From an uncultured Prevotellaceae bacterium (GTDB taxonomy: Bacteria; Bacteroidota; Bacteroidia; Bacteroidales; Bacteroidaceae): a stretch of 39,809 nt of DNA. Positions 1 to 6,500 of the stretch are shown here, in pieces; positions within the stretch are counted from its first letter, which is position 1, and each line of letters begins with the position of its first letter. The stretch is from contig CADADN010000040.1 in the NCBI GenBank assembly GCA_902786665.1, forward strand, positions 1,178 through 40,986. The letters run 5' to 3'. The position numbers and the translations under genes are program-made. The notes under the pieces are model-generated. The model searched no databases, was not told where the DNA came from, and was given only the letters and a program-made list of their open reading frames with translations.

Positions 1-100
1 CTATTTTTCTTGCCTTTTTATTTCTTTTTTTTAAAAGCGAAGTGTTTTTTAATTAATTGTTATTCAGATGGATGCAGACTTGTGTATAAAGGTTAGCCTT

Positions 101-270
101 AAGGGGAGGGGCAGGGGTGGGGTCTGTAATTTTCAAGTAAAGAGGCTGTTGCAATCTTTCCCTTGAAGTCCTAGGGACTTGCTTCATACATATCCATAAA
201 CGCCAAGAATGTCCATGTCAGCCAAAAAAGAATAAAAATAACCATCCCCTCTATGATTCAAAAGAATTTT
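101..270 (+). repeat. Dispersed intergenic repeat, copy 1
   Basis: This segment matches a second copy at about 3680-3870. Bases 121-162 are identical to 3694-3735 (42 bases), and the block around 195-211 (CATAAACGCCAAGAATG) recurs at 3795-3811. The first copy has six extra bases after the G-rich start; the second has about 36 extra bases in the middle. The tails (CCATGATTCA-like) are similar but diverged. Both copies have the same orientation and flank the kinase and ATPase/nuclease genes. No coding capacity is seen. Confidence 0.8.
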
Positions 271-376
271 TGTCATTGCGACGATCGGAGTCGTCGACCC
301 TTGTTGCGGCACACGTTAGCTTGGAATTGCAGATAGCGAGCCCCTTTCATAGTCACCGTTGTCGCATCACGTCGCA

Positions 377-420
377 TATAACAACACGGGGCAGCCGCTT
401 GGCTGCCCCGTGTTGTTATA
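377..420 (-). terminator. Strong hairpin after the kinase gene
   Basis: A perfect 20-bp stem (377-396 with 401-420) closes a GCTT loop, 14 bases past the stop codon of the kinase on the minus strand. There is no clear U tract after it, so it is terminator-like or an mRNA 3'-end stabiliser. Confidence 0.6.
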
Positions 421-434
421 GAGTGAGTGGATGA

Positions 435-1697
435 TTAATCCCACACGCTTTTAGTGATAGGTAAGTCATTCTTATCGTCTTCCAAGTCCCATAGGGCTGG
501 TGCGTCCCATAGGGCTGGTGCTTCTGCGGCTTCCGGGGCTGCTTCTACTGTGTCAGCAACTATTTCTTCTTCTACTTTCTGTGCTGATTCATTCTGAGAA
601 TTCATCAAAAGAGCCAAAAGGAAAATTAGGGCAAGGACAGCTATTCCTCCAGAGATGTATTTCAGCGTCTTGTCATTAACATCCGCTTTCTTTCCCTTAT
701 CGTCGTCTCTACTATAAGCCCTCCGTCCGGGCTCAACCACTTCCACAATGACGGGTTCTTCATCCTCTTCTTGCATAACGGTATTTTCCTCTGTTGGAAC
801 ACCCTCTTTCTCTATGGCAGTGATGAATTCCTTCACCGTTTGGTAGCGTGCTTTCTTCATCGGCGCCATGGCCTTGGCAATGCATGCGGCGAGAGAGTCG
901 CTCACACCGCATTCTTGCAAATCATCATCGGGGAATCCATTGTTGAGAATGACGGAGGCTTTAGGGGGGCGTTTCCCAGTGAGCATTTTATACATGGTGC
1001 CTCCAAATGCATATACATCCATTGTCACGGGGAAACCCTCGCCATCTTGGTAATCAGCCTGCTCACTTGGGGCATAGCCCGGTGTGCCGCCACCCACCGT
1101 CGTGCTCGACTCCGGGTTGCCATCTTGGTCATACTGTTTGGAGAGGCCGAAGTCGATTAATACGGGGGTGCCGTCTTCACGCATCATGATGTTGCCGGGC
1201 TTGAGGTCCAAATGCAACATACGCTTGCTGTGCATGAAGGCGAGTGCCTTGCCGATTTGTTTCGCTATCCTGACCGTCTCGCCTTCTGAGAGCTTGCCTT
1301 TATTATTGATGTAGTCGTCGAGGTTGCCACCACTGATGTATTCCATGGCAAAATACACCGTGTTGTTCGCCTCGAAGTCTTCCACCACCTTGACGATGTT
1401 GGGGTGCTGGAGTTTGCCTAAGTTGCGGGCCTCACGGATGAATTTCTTCTTGTAATCTTCGTAGATGCCACCCTTGCTGCCACAAGTCACGGTGGTGCCG
1501 GCACGACCGTTGATGTCGCGCATGAAAAACTCCTTGATAGCCACTTTCACCTCGGTGTCGATGGCTCCCAGTTTTCCCGCTATGGTGGTGCTCATCGTGG
1601 CGAGGTAGGTGATGCCGAAAGTGCCCTGCCCCAACTTTTTGATAATCTTGTACGGGTGCTCTCCTCGTAGTATCGTTCCTTGTGGTAATGCGTCCAT
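435..1697 (-). CDS. Membrane-anchored Ser/Thr protein kinase (PknB-like)
   Basis: A 420-residue Hanks-type kinase that should phosphorylate Ser/Thr on cytoplasmic targets. Counted from the ATG at 1697: glycine loop LGQGTFG (22-28), catalytic Lys55 in VAIKEF, catalytic loop HLDLKPGN (162-169, with Leu where HRD kinases have Arg), and DFG at 182-184. A charged linker leads to one membrane segment at about 347-365 and a short acidic tail that should lie outside the membrane. The tail carries a perfect tandem duplication APALWDAPALWD. No PASTA or other sensor domain is present, so the trigger is unknown. An in-frame start at 1763 is possible, but the promoter-like CAAAAATA (TATTTTTG on the gene strand) at 1779-1786 would leave almost no leader, so 1697 is preferred. 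The gene runs the same way as the ATPase/nuclease gene upstream. Confidence 0.88.
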   Translation of the reverse strand: MDALPQGTILRGEHPYKIIKKLGQGTFGITYLATMSTTIAGKLGAIDTEVKVAIKEFFMRDINGRAGTTVTCGSKGGIYEDYKKKFIREARNLGKLQHPNIVKVVEDFEANNTVYFAMEYISGGNLDDYINNKGKLSEGETVRIAKQIGKALAFMHSKRMLHLDLKPGNIMMREDGTPVLIDFGLSKQYDQDGNPESSTTVGGGTPGYAPSEQADYQDGEGFPVTMDVYAFGGTMYKMLTGKRPPKASVILNNGFPDDDLQECGVSDSLAACIAKAMAPMKKARYQTVKEFITAIEKEGVPTEENTVMQEEDEEPVIVEVVEPGRRAYSRDDDKGKKADVNDKTLKYISGGIAVLALIFLLALLMNSQNESAQKVEEEIVADTVEAAPEAAEAPALWDAPALWDLEDDKNDLPITKSVWD

Positions 1698-1778
1698 GGT
1701 TTCTCTTGTTCTATAGTTTGTTGTATCATTCGTTTGGCAATATGCCATCTTTGTGACAGTCAATTTGGAATGACGTTA

Positions 1779-1786
1779 CAAAAATA
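1779..1786 (-). promoter_or_regulatory. -7 element upstream of the kinase
   Basis: On the minus strand this reads TATTTTTG, matching the Bacteroidetes -7 consensus TAnnTTTG. No TTG is seen at the usual -33 distance. Confidence 0.4.
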
Positions 1787-1834
1787 GTCGAATAATTATA
1801 TGCATTTTATGTTTTAATGCTATTCGCTGGACAG

Positions 1835-3424
1835 TTACCCTTCCACTATCAAATACTCCGTTAGTGCTCGCTTCTCAATGGAGAACCCCATTCCCACCCT
1901 AACCACCGGGCGTGGGTCGGTGGCGTAGCGCAGAGCGTAGCCCTTCTCCTCTATCTGCTTCAGGGCGTCCTGTGCTGTGCCGTTGAGTTTCAACTCCATC
2001 ACATAGATGGTGTCGGGCATGAACACCACCATATCGGCACGGCCGCGGGCGCACTTCACCTGCGTCTGCACATAGACGTTGAGCATCGAGAAGATGAGAT
2101 AGAAAGTCCACTCGTAAAAGCCTTCCGCTACAGTCACTTCCTCTAACTTCTTTTTGAAGCCTTCTACGTATGGGAGACCCTCCAAATAGGCTTGCAACTC
2201 CCGCAATGCCAGGTCGGTGTCTTTGGCACGCAGAGCCTTCCAAAAGCGGACGGCAAAGCCCATCTGCACTTCACCTCCTTCCAAACCTGTGACTGATGGT
2301 AACAACCCTTCAGTGAATCCCACGCGCACTTCCTTATTAGGGATACCCAAAGTGTAGGACTGGCCAGTGAAATCATATTTCTTGATGGTCATATAGCCAC
2401 TTTGATAGAGTAAAGGCAATGCGTTGCGCATATTCTCCGTGGGTTGGTCAAAGGCAGATGCCGACACCTCTAAATCGTCAAGTTTTGTGATGTCAGTTTT
2501 GAAACGACGCATCTGCCGCAACAAATAGGAAGGCGTGCCGCTCTCGAACCAGTAATTGCGCAATTCACGCTGATTGAATGCCTTCATCAAGCTGAAGGGA
2601 TTGTATATGTCGGGAGATTTACGCGAGAAGCGGTAACCATCGTAGGTGTCGCGCAGCATCAGACGCATCTCTTTTGGCGAGACTTCATATTCCTTGGCTA
2701 ACCTTGCCACGTCGTACTGCATCTGCTCGTCGATCTCCTCGCCTGTGATGCCGCATATGGCGGCAAAGTCGGGGTCGAGTGAAATGTTGGTGATGTTGTT
2801 CAGCGTGGAGAAGATGCTCAACTGCGAGAATTTCGTGATGCCGGTGATGAAGCAGAAACGAATCATCGCCTCGTGGGCTTTCAGGCATTGGTAGAACTCC
2901 TGCATCACATGGCGGAAGGCGGGAAGTTGTTCCTCCTCGTGGAGCACGTCGAGCAATGGCGCGTCATATTCGTCGATGACCACCACCACCTGTTCGCCCG
3001 CCTGTTTGTAGGCACGTTGGATGAGGCCGGAAAACAATGCTCCCGGAGTGGTTTCTATGGGGTTGTTGCCATATACTTCTGCAAGAGGTAGCAATTGCCT
3101 CATCAATGCTCGTCGCAACTCCTCCTTGTTTTCCTGTCCCTTGGCCATGCTCACGTCGATATGCAGCACGGGGTATCGCTTCCACTCCTTCTCCAACTCC
3201 ATCACCTTCAAACCCTCGAAGAGTTCGCGCTCGCCTCTGAAGAACGAGCACAAGGTGGTGGTGAGCAGCGACTTGCCAAACCGCCTTGGACGACTTAAAA
3301 AGATGTACTTGCTCAACCGTTGCATCCTCCACATCAAGTCGGTCTTGTCGATATACACATACTCATTCTTGATGATTTCCGAGAAGGTCTGTATGCCTAC
3401 CGGATAGCGTCTTTCCTGTTCCAT
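1835..3424 (-). CDS. AAA-ATPase-like / PD-(D/E)XK nuclease-like protein (DUF1703 family)
   Basis: A 529-residue protein of the common Bacteroidetes family that joins an N-terminal AAA-ATPase-like domain (PF09820 type) to a C-terminal PD-(D/E)XK nuclease-like domain (PF08011 type). Visible features: start MEQERRYPVGIQTF, Walker-A-like SRPRRFGKS (44-52), Walker-B-like VVVIDEYD (about 147-154), and near the C-terminus GRADMVV followed by ELKLN (about 475-480), the D...ExK nuclease signature. Family members are numerous and often occur in several copies per genome; the biological role is not established, although mobile-element or defence roles have been suggested. The reading frame is open to 3514, but the promoter at 3452-3482 lies inside that extension, so the ATG at 3424 is the start. 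The next gene in the same direction is the kinase, 137 bases downstream. Confidence 0.85.
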   Translation of the reverse strand: MEQERRYPVGIQTFSEIIKNEYVYIDKTDLMWRMQRLSKYIFLSRPRRFGKSLLTTTLCSFFRGERELFEGLKVMELEKEWKRYPVLHIDVSMAKGQENKEELRRALMRQLLPLAEVYGNNPIETTPGALFSGLIQRAYKQAGEQVVVVIDEYDAPLLDVLHEEEQLPAFRHVMQEFYQCLKAHEAMIRFCFITGITKFSQLSIFSTLNNITNISLDPDFAAICGITGEEIDEQMQYDVARLAKEYEVSPKEMRLMLRDTYDGYRFSRKSPDIYNPFSLMKAFNQRELRNYWFESGTPSYLLRQMRRFKTDITKLDDLEVSASAFDQPTENMRNALPLLYQSGYMTIKKYDFTGQSYTLGIPNKEVRVGFTEGLLPSVTGLEGGEVQMGFAVRFWKALRAKDTDLALRELQAYLEGLPYVEGFKKKLEEVTVAEGFYEWTFYLIFSMLNVYVQTQVKCARGRADMVVFMPDTIYVMELKLNGTAQDALKQIEEKGYALRYATDPRPVVRVGMGFSIEKRALTEYLIVEG

Positions 3425-3451
3425 ATTTTGTCCCAATGTTGAAAACCGCCT

Positions 3452-3482
3452 CAAAGATAGTGAAAACCGAGTGGAAAGCAAA
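3452..3482 (-). promoter_or_regulatory. Bacteroidetes-type promoter for the ATPase/nuclease gene
   Basis: On the minus strand: TTTG (3479-3482), 19 bp, then TATCTTTG (3452-3459), a full match to -33 TTTG / -7 TAnnTTTG. It fixes the start of the downstream gene at 3424. Confidence 0.7.
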
Positions 3483-3679
3483 ACAAAAGACGATATTTTT
3501 GTTTTCTTTCCCAAGATGTTACTATTCAGCGAATATTGTTTTTAACACGAATTGCAACGAATTATCCATAAATATTCGACCTGTGCGGTTGCAATTTGAT
3601 GAACAACCTACGCCAAAAGACCGTGTCCACACCCCGGGATGTTAACTCGGAGTGCAATATCCCCGCCCCTCAAGGCCTC

Positions 3680-3870
3680 AAGGGGAGGGGCAGGGTCTGT
3701 AATTTTCAAGTAAAGAGGCTGTTGCAATCTTTCCCCTGAAGTCATAGGGACTTGCTTCATGTATGTCCGTAAATGTCAAGAATGTGTTGCGCGGCATAAA
3801 CGCCAAGAATGCTCAGTGCAGCAAAAGGCGAATCAAAAACTCCGTTTCCATGATTCACAAAAAAACAATG
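3680..3870 (+). repeat. Dispersed intergenic repeat, copy 2
   Basis: Second copy of the repeat described at 101-270, in the same orientation. A partly palindromic C-rich/G-rich block (3661-3695) precedes the shared 42-base identical run at 3694-3735. About 36 extra bases sit before the shared CATAAACGCCAAGAATG. The rest of the gap 3485-3873 shows no gene. Confidence 0.8.
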
Positions 3871-3873
3871 ATT

Positions 3874-3906
3874 TTGGGATAATATTCAGAAAAGATTGTA
3901 AATTTG
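3874..3906 (+). promoter_or_regulatory. Promoter of the toxin-antitoxin-like pair
   Basis: TTG at 3874-3876, 22 bp, then TAAATTTG (3899-3906), a good -7 match. The in-frame TTG at 3904 is part of this element, so translation should begin at the ATG at 3934. Confidence 0.5.
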
Positions 3907-3933
3907 CAAGCGAATCATTATAATGAAGAATAT

Positions 3934-4161
3934 ATGGAAACAACGACTATCAATGTTTCGGTCAATGTACCAAAGTCGTACAATATCGACTTGCTACAGA
4001 AACAATTGACTGCCTACGCCCAGCAGCTTATTACATCTGTGTTATCTGGTAAAAAGGGCAAGCAACATTATCGCCATGAGTCACTTTGCGGCATCTTCAA
4101 TAGCGATGCCACACAAGAAGAACTCATCGAAGACTACCTTCAAGAGAAGTTCAATCTATAA
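3934..4161 (+). CDS. Putative antitoxin of a PIN-domain module
   Basis: A 75-residue acidic-tailed protein beginning METTTINVSVNVPKSYN. The N-terminal stretch looks like a short beta strand plus helix (TINVSVNVPKSYNIDLLQKQL), as in many small DNA-binding antitoxins. The C-terminal part (SDATQEELIEDYLQEKF) is acidic and helical, as expected for a toxin-binding tail. It stands 11 bases before the reading frame of a PIN-domain protein, the usual antitoxin-toxin order. I do not recognise the exact family; the antitoxin call rests on size, layout and the neighbouring PIN gene. Confidence 0.65.
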   Translation: METTTINVSVNVPKSYNIDLLQKQLTAYAQQLITSVLSGKKGKQHYRHESLCGIFNSDATQEELIEDYLQEKFNL

Positions 4162-4172
4162 AGGCTACGATT

Positions 4173-4618
4173 GTGAAAATCTTTCTTGACACAAATGTCT
4201 TTCTCGAATATTTTGAGAAACGAAGAGACTTTTGGCCGTAAGCCAAATATTTAGTGCTGTTGAAGACGGGAAAATCAAGGCTATGGTCTCCATTGGATGT
4301 GTATATACGTTGGCTTATCTCATACGAATGGAACTTAAAAGGCAAGGTATCCATCGTCCTGAGCAAACGTTGCGTCTCCGTACCACACTCAATGTTGTGA
4401 TGTCGATGGTGAAAGCCGTTGGACTTAGTCATAAACGCCTCTTGGAGGGAATCAATGATGTGGCTTTTGATGATGTAGAAGACAGTTTCCAGTTTCAATG
4501 CGCATTGCAGAACAAGTGCGATGCTCTCGTCACAATCAACTTACGTGACTATTGTAAAGCAGACTCTTCTAAAATGCTAATTCTTTCACCGTCGGAATTC
4601 GTGGAGAAATACTTGTAA
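4173..4618 (+). pseudogene. PIN-domain toxin (VapC-like), frameshifted
   Basis: Two frames together make one PIN-domain ribonuclease. The first runs from GTG at 4173: VKIFLDTNVFLEYFEKRRDF, with the catalytic Asp in LDTN, and hits TAA at 4239. The second frame continues with LAVSQIFSAVEDGKIKAMVS and ends with ALVTINLRDY...EFVEKYL, the T-x-N-x-x-D end of a PIN fold. Adding one T to the TTTT run at about 4230-4233 (gac-ttt-ttg-gcc) restores a continuous frame of about 148 codons. As read, the product is truncated after 22 residues and inactive. The lesion could be a real mutation, slippage in the T run or a sequencing error. An 8-bp hairpin (4648-4655 with 4659-4666) follows the gene. Confidence 0.75.
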
Positions 4619-4647
4619 AATGTAGATTGGTCTCTTTGTTCTTGTGC

Positions 4648-4666
4648 ATCTCCAATGATTGGAGAT
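4648..4666 (+). terminator. Small hairpin after the toxin gene
   Basis: ATCTCCAA pairs with TTGGAGAT around a TGA loop. There is no U tract, so it is only a weak terminator candidate. Confidence 0.35.
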
Positions 4667-4680
4667 AAGACCTTAAAAAA

Positions 4681-4706
4681 CCGCAGCCTCCATAAGGAGC
4701 CTGCGG
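4681..4706 (-). terminator. Rho-independent terminator of the lipoprotein gene
   Basis: An imperfect 11-bp stem (CCGCAG-x-CTCC with GGAG-x-CTGCGG, one mismatch) is followed on the minus strand by a run of six T (complement of 4675-4680). It lies about 33 bases after the stop of the lipoprotein gene. Confidence 0.75.
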
Positions 4707-4739
4707 ATATTTCTTTTTACTATGCTTTATGGATGTGGA

Positions 4740-5378
4740 TTATTTGCCAAGAGCACCTTTGACAGCGTCAGCAGCTTTGTCAACACCTTCAGCTGCCTTG
4801 TCCTTTGCCTTGTCAACAGCACCGTCTACTTTCTCTTTGCCTTTTTCAACGGCGTCACCTACGGCTTCCTTGCCTTTTTCTACAGCACCCTCGACTTGGT
4901 CTTTGGCACCTTCTACAGCCTCTTTGCCTTTTTCTACAGCGTCACCAACGGCTTCCTTGCCTTGCTCAACAGCACCATCAACGGCGTCTTTGACCTCACC
5001 TGGAACGTCGGGGAGCTTGAACTCGCTCACTTCCTTAACCAAAGTAGCAACAGCAGTATTGCCACCAACGAACTTGGTGATAGCGTCACCCTGCTCTTTC
5101 AGGAAGGTCTGAACAGCCTCGAGGTATTTCTTTGCAGTTGCGGGGTCGGTATCCTTCAACTCGTCAATCTTGGCCTTGGCCTGGGTGAGGAACTCGTTGA
5201 ATTTGCCAGAGTCATTTGCATCAAATGCAGCCTTCAGAGAGTCAGCGGGAGAGTATTCAACCACTTCGGCTTCAGTTTCTTCACCTTCTCCTGGTGCGGG
5301 TTGAGGAGCGGGCTCATTCTTGCAGCTTGTGAAAGTCATGGCAACAGCAGCCATAGCGATAAACAAATACTTTTTCAT
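4740..5378 (-). CDS. Lipoprotein with 11-residue amphipathic repeats
   Basis: A 212-residue protein from the ATG at 5378. The N-terminus MKKYLFIAMAAVAMTFTSCK is a lipoprotein signal with Cys19 as the lipid-attached residue. A Glu/Pro-rich spacer follows, then a helical middle region, then the last third is made of near-perfect 11-residue units such as VGDAVEKGKEA, VEGAVEKGKEA and VDGAVDKAKDK. This periodicity, alternating Lys/Glu with Ala/Val, suggests a long amphipathic helix like those of LEA-type or apolipoprotein-type proteins. Likely anchored in a membrane facing the periplasm or cell surface; the function is unknown. A -7-like element (TACTTTTG) stands at 5424-5431. Confidence 0.82.
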   Translation of the reverse strand: MKKYLFIAMAAVAMTFTSCKNEPAPQPAPGEGEETEAEVVEYSPADSLKAAFDANDSGKFNEFLTQAKAKIDELKDTDPATAKKYLEAVQTFLKEQGDAITKFVGGNTAVATLVKEVSEFKLPDVPGEVKDAVDGAVEQGKEAVGDAVEKGKEAVEGAKDQVEGAVEKGKEAVGDAVEKGKEKVDGAVDKAKDKAAEGVDKAADAVKGALGK

Positions 5379-5423
5379 TTCTTTCTTTAATTTAGTAAAA
5401 CGTTTAATAAAATTTCTCGGGGG

Positions 5424-5431
5424 CAAAAGTA
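5424..5431 (-). promoter_or_regulatory. -7 element for the lipoprotein gene
   Basis: The minus strand reads TACTTTTG (TAnnTTTG). A TTG lies 23 bp upstream at 5455-5457, a slightly long spacing. The leader would be about 40 bases to the ATG at 5378. Confidence 0.5.
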
Positions 5432-5470
5432 GATATTATCTTCCAAAGATGTTACAACAGTTAGCAATAT

Positions 5471-6280
5471 TTAACATAAAAATATGACTTCCAAGTCATC
5501 GGGCACGTAAATGTTTCCATCAAATTCCTTTGCCGCTTCTTCAGCATAAGTTTGCTTGCGTGTCGCAAGTGTCTTGTCCTCAGTGTGATACATCACCAAG
5601 TTGCGCACGTTCAACTCCTTTGCCAGTCGACCGGTGTCGAGTGCCGTGCTATGGTGTTTCTCGTAAGGTTTGAACCTCTCGCGGTCGTCATACAGGCAAA
5701 ATGCCTCGCTCAACAGCCAGTCGGCTCCTGACACATGCTCGCGGCAATGGGAGTTGAAAGGTTCGTCGCCCAGGCAGGCCACACGTGTGCCGTCTGGAAG
5801 CAAGGCGGTGAAGCCAAACTGCTTCTCCTTGGTGGAATGGATGTCGAAAGCAACGAGTTGCATGCCGGCGGCCTCGAAATGCTCGCCATCGGTCACCTCT
5901 ACCAACAAAATCTTGTCGCCGAGCATCGACGAGAATTTCCTGGGGAGCATCATTTCGCACATCGTGCGCAGGACATGGAGCACTCGCTCATGACCATACA
6001 CCTGCAATACCCCGTCGTATCTGCCTTGCGAGATGAGGCTGGTCACCTTGCGCACCACCCATACGGCACCCATCACATGGTCGGTGTGAGCATGGGTGAG
6101 ATAGAGGTGATGGATGGTGGAGAATTCCACCCCGGCAGCCATCATCTGTTTCAATATGCCATTGCCGCCTCCGGCATCCACCATAAAGCGGTTGTCGCCG
6201 CTTTCAAGGATGAAACAGGTGTTGAAGCAGCGGGTCACCATCGCATTGCCCGTGCCTAAAATAATCAAACGGTTGTCCAT
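5471..6280 (-). CDS. Metallo-beta-lactamase-fold hydrolase (RNase Z-like)
   Basis: A 269-residue protein of the metallo-beta-lactamase superfamily. It starts MDNRLIILGTGNAMV, with Asp35 in MVDAGGGN and the zinc motif HAHTDH at residues 63-68. Later metal-site candidates are the Asp of CLGDEPF and the His of MYHTED. The layout with an early GTGNA loop and a single HxHxDH resembles RNase Z and related phosphodiesterases more than true beta-lactamases, but the substrate cannot be told from sequence. It is a cytoplasmic protein with no signal peptide. The gene stands alone, with a tandem 11-bp repeat directly upstream of its start. Confidence 0.85.
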   Translation of the reverse strand: MDNRLIILGTGNAMVTRCFNTCFILESGDNRFMVDAGGGNGILKQMMAAGVEFSTIHHLYLTHAHTDHVMGAVWVVRKVTSLISQGRYDGVLQVYGHERVLHVLRTMCEMMLPRKFSSMLGDKILLVEVTDGEHFEAAGMQLVAFDIHSTKEKQFGFTALLPDGTRVACLGDEPFNSHCREHVSGADWLLSEAFCLYDDRERFKPYEKHHSTALDTGRLAKELNVRNLVMYHTEDKTLATRKQTYAEEAAKEFDGNIYVPDDLEVIFLC

Positions 6281-6295
6281 ATGATATAGGAATTA

Positions 6296-6350
6296 GAGTT
6301 AAAGAGGAGTTAAAGAGGAGTTAAAGAGGAGTTAAAGAGGAGTTAAAGGG
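6296..6350 (+). repeat. Five tandem 11-bp repeats (GAGTTAAAGAG)
   Basis: Five contiguous units, four exact GAGTTAAAGAG and a last one GAGTTAAAGGG, start 16 bases upstream of the hydrolase gene. The same unit occurs in tandem on the other strand at 17445-17510 and once at 21378-21388. Confidence 0.95.
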
Positions 6351-6429
6351 ACGTATGATTACTTTCTTTAACCTCTTCACACTTCATTTACCCTTACTTG
6401 AGTATATTATAAGGTGTAGGGATGAAAAT

Positions 6430-6453
6430 CCCGCCAGCAAGATTGCTGGCGGG
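6430..6453 (-). terminator. Terminator hairpin after nifJ
   Basis: A perfect 11-bp stem, CCCGCCAGCAA with TTGCTGGCGGG, has a two-base centre and is followed on the minus strand by ATTTTCATC. It lies 47 bases past the nifJ stop. Confidence 0.75.
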
Positions 6454-6500
6454 AAATTTATCATCTTTTGGTCGTCGCTTGTCACGACCATTCGTCAGGC

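Larger units (their letters stand above)
1..434. other. Gene-free left edge
   Basis: No open reading frame with credible protein features is present. The stretch holds an AT-rich beginning (about 1-60), one copy of a dispersed intergenic repeat (about 101-270) and a strong hairpin (377-420) downstream of the kinase gene. Bases 271-376 show nothing I can name. Confidence 0.6.

Noticed and set aside
3904-3933. Upstream TTG start for the antitoxin gene
   Set aside because: The TTG is the last part of the -7 promoter element TAAATTTG; the ATG at 3934 is used.
6296-6350. Tandem repeats as a possible CRISPR array
   Set aside because: Units are 11 bp and directly joined, with no spacers and no cas genes.
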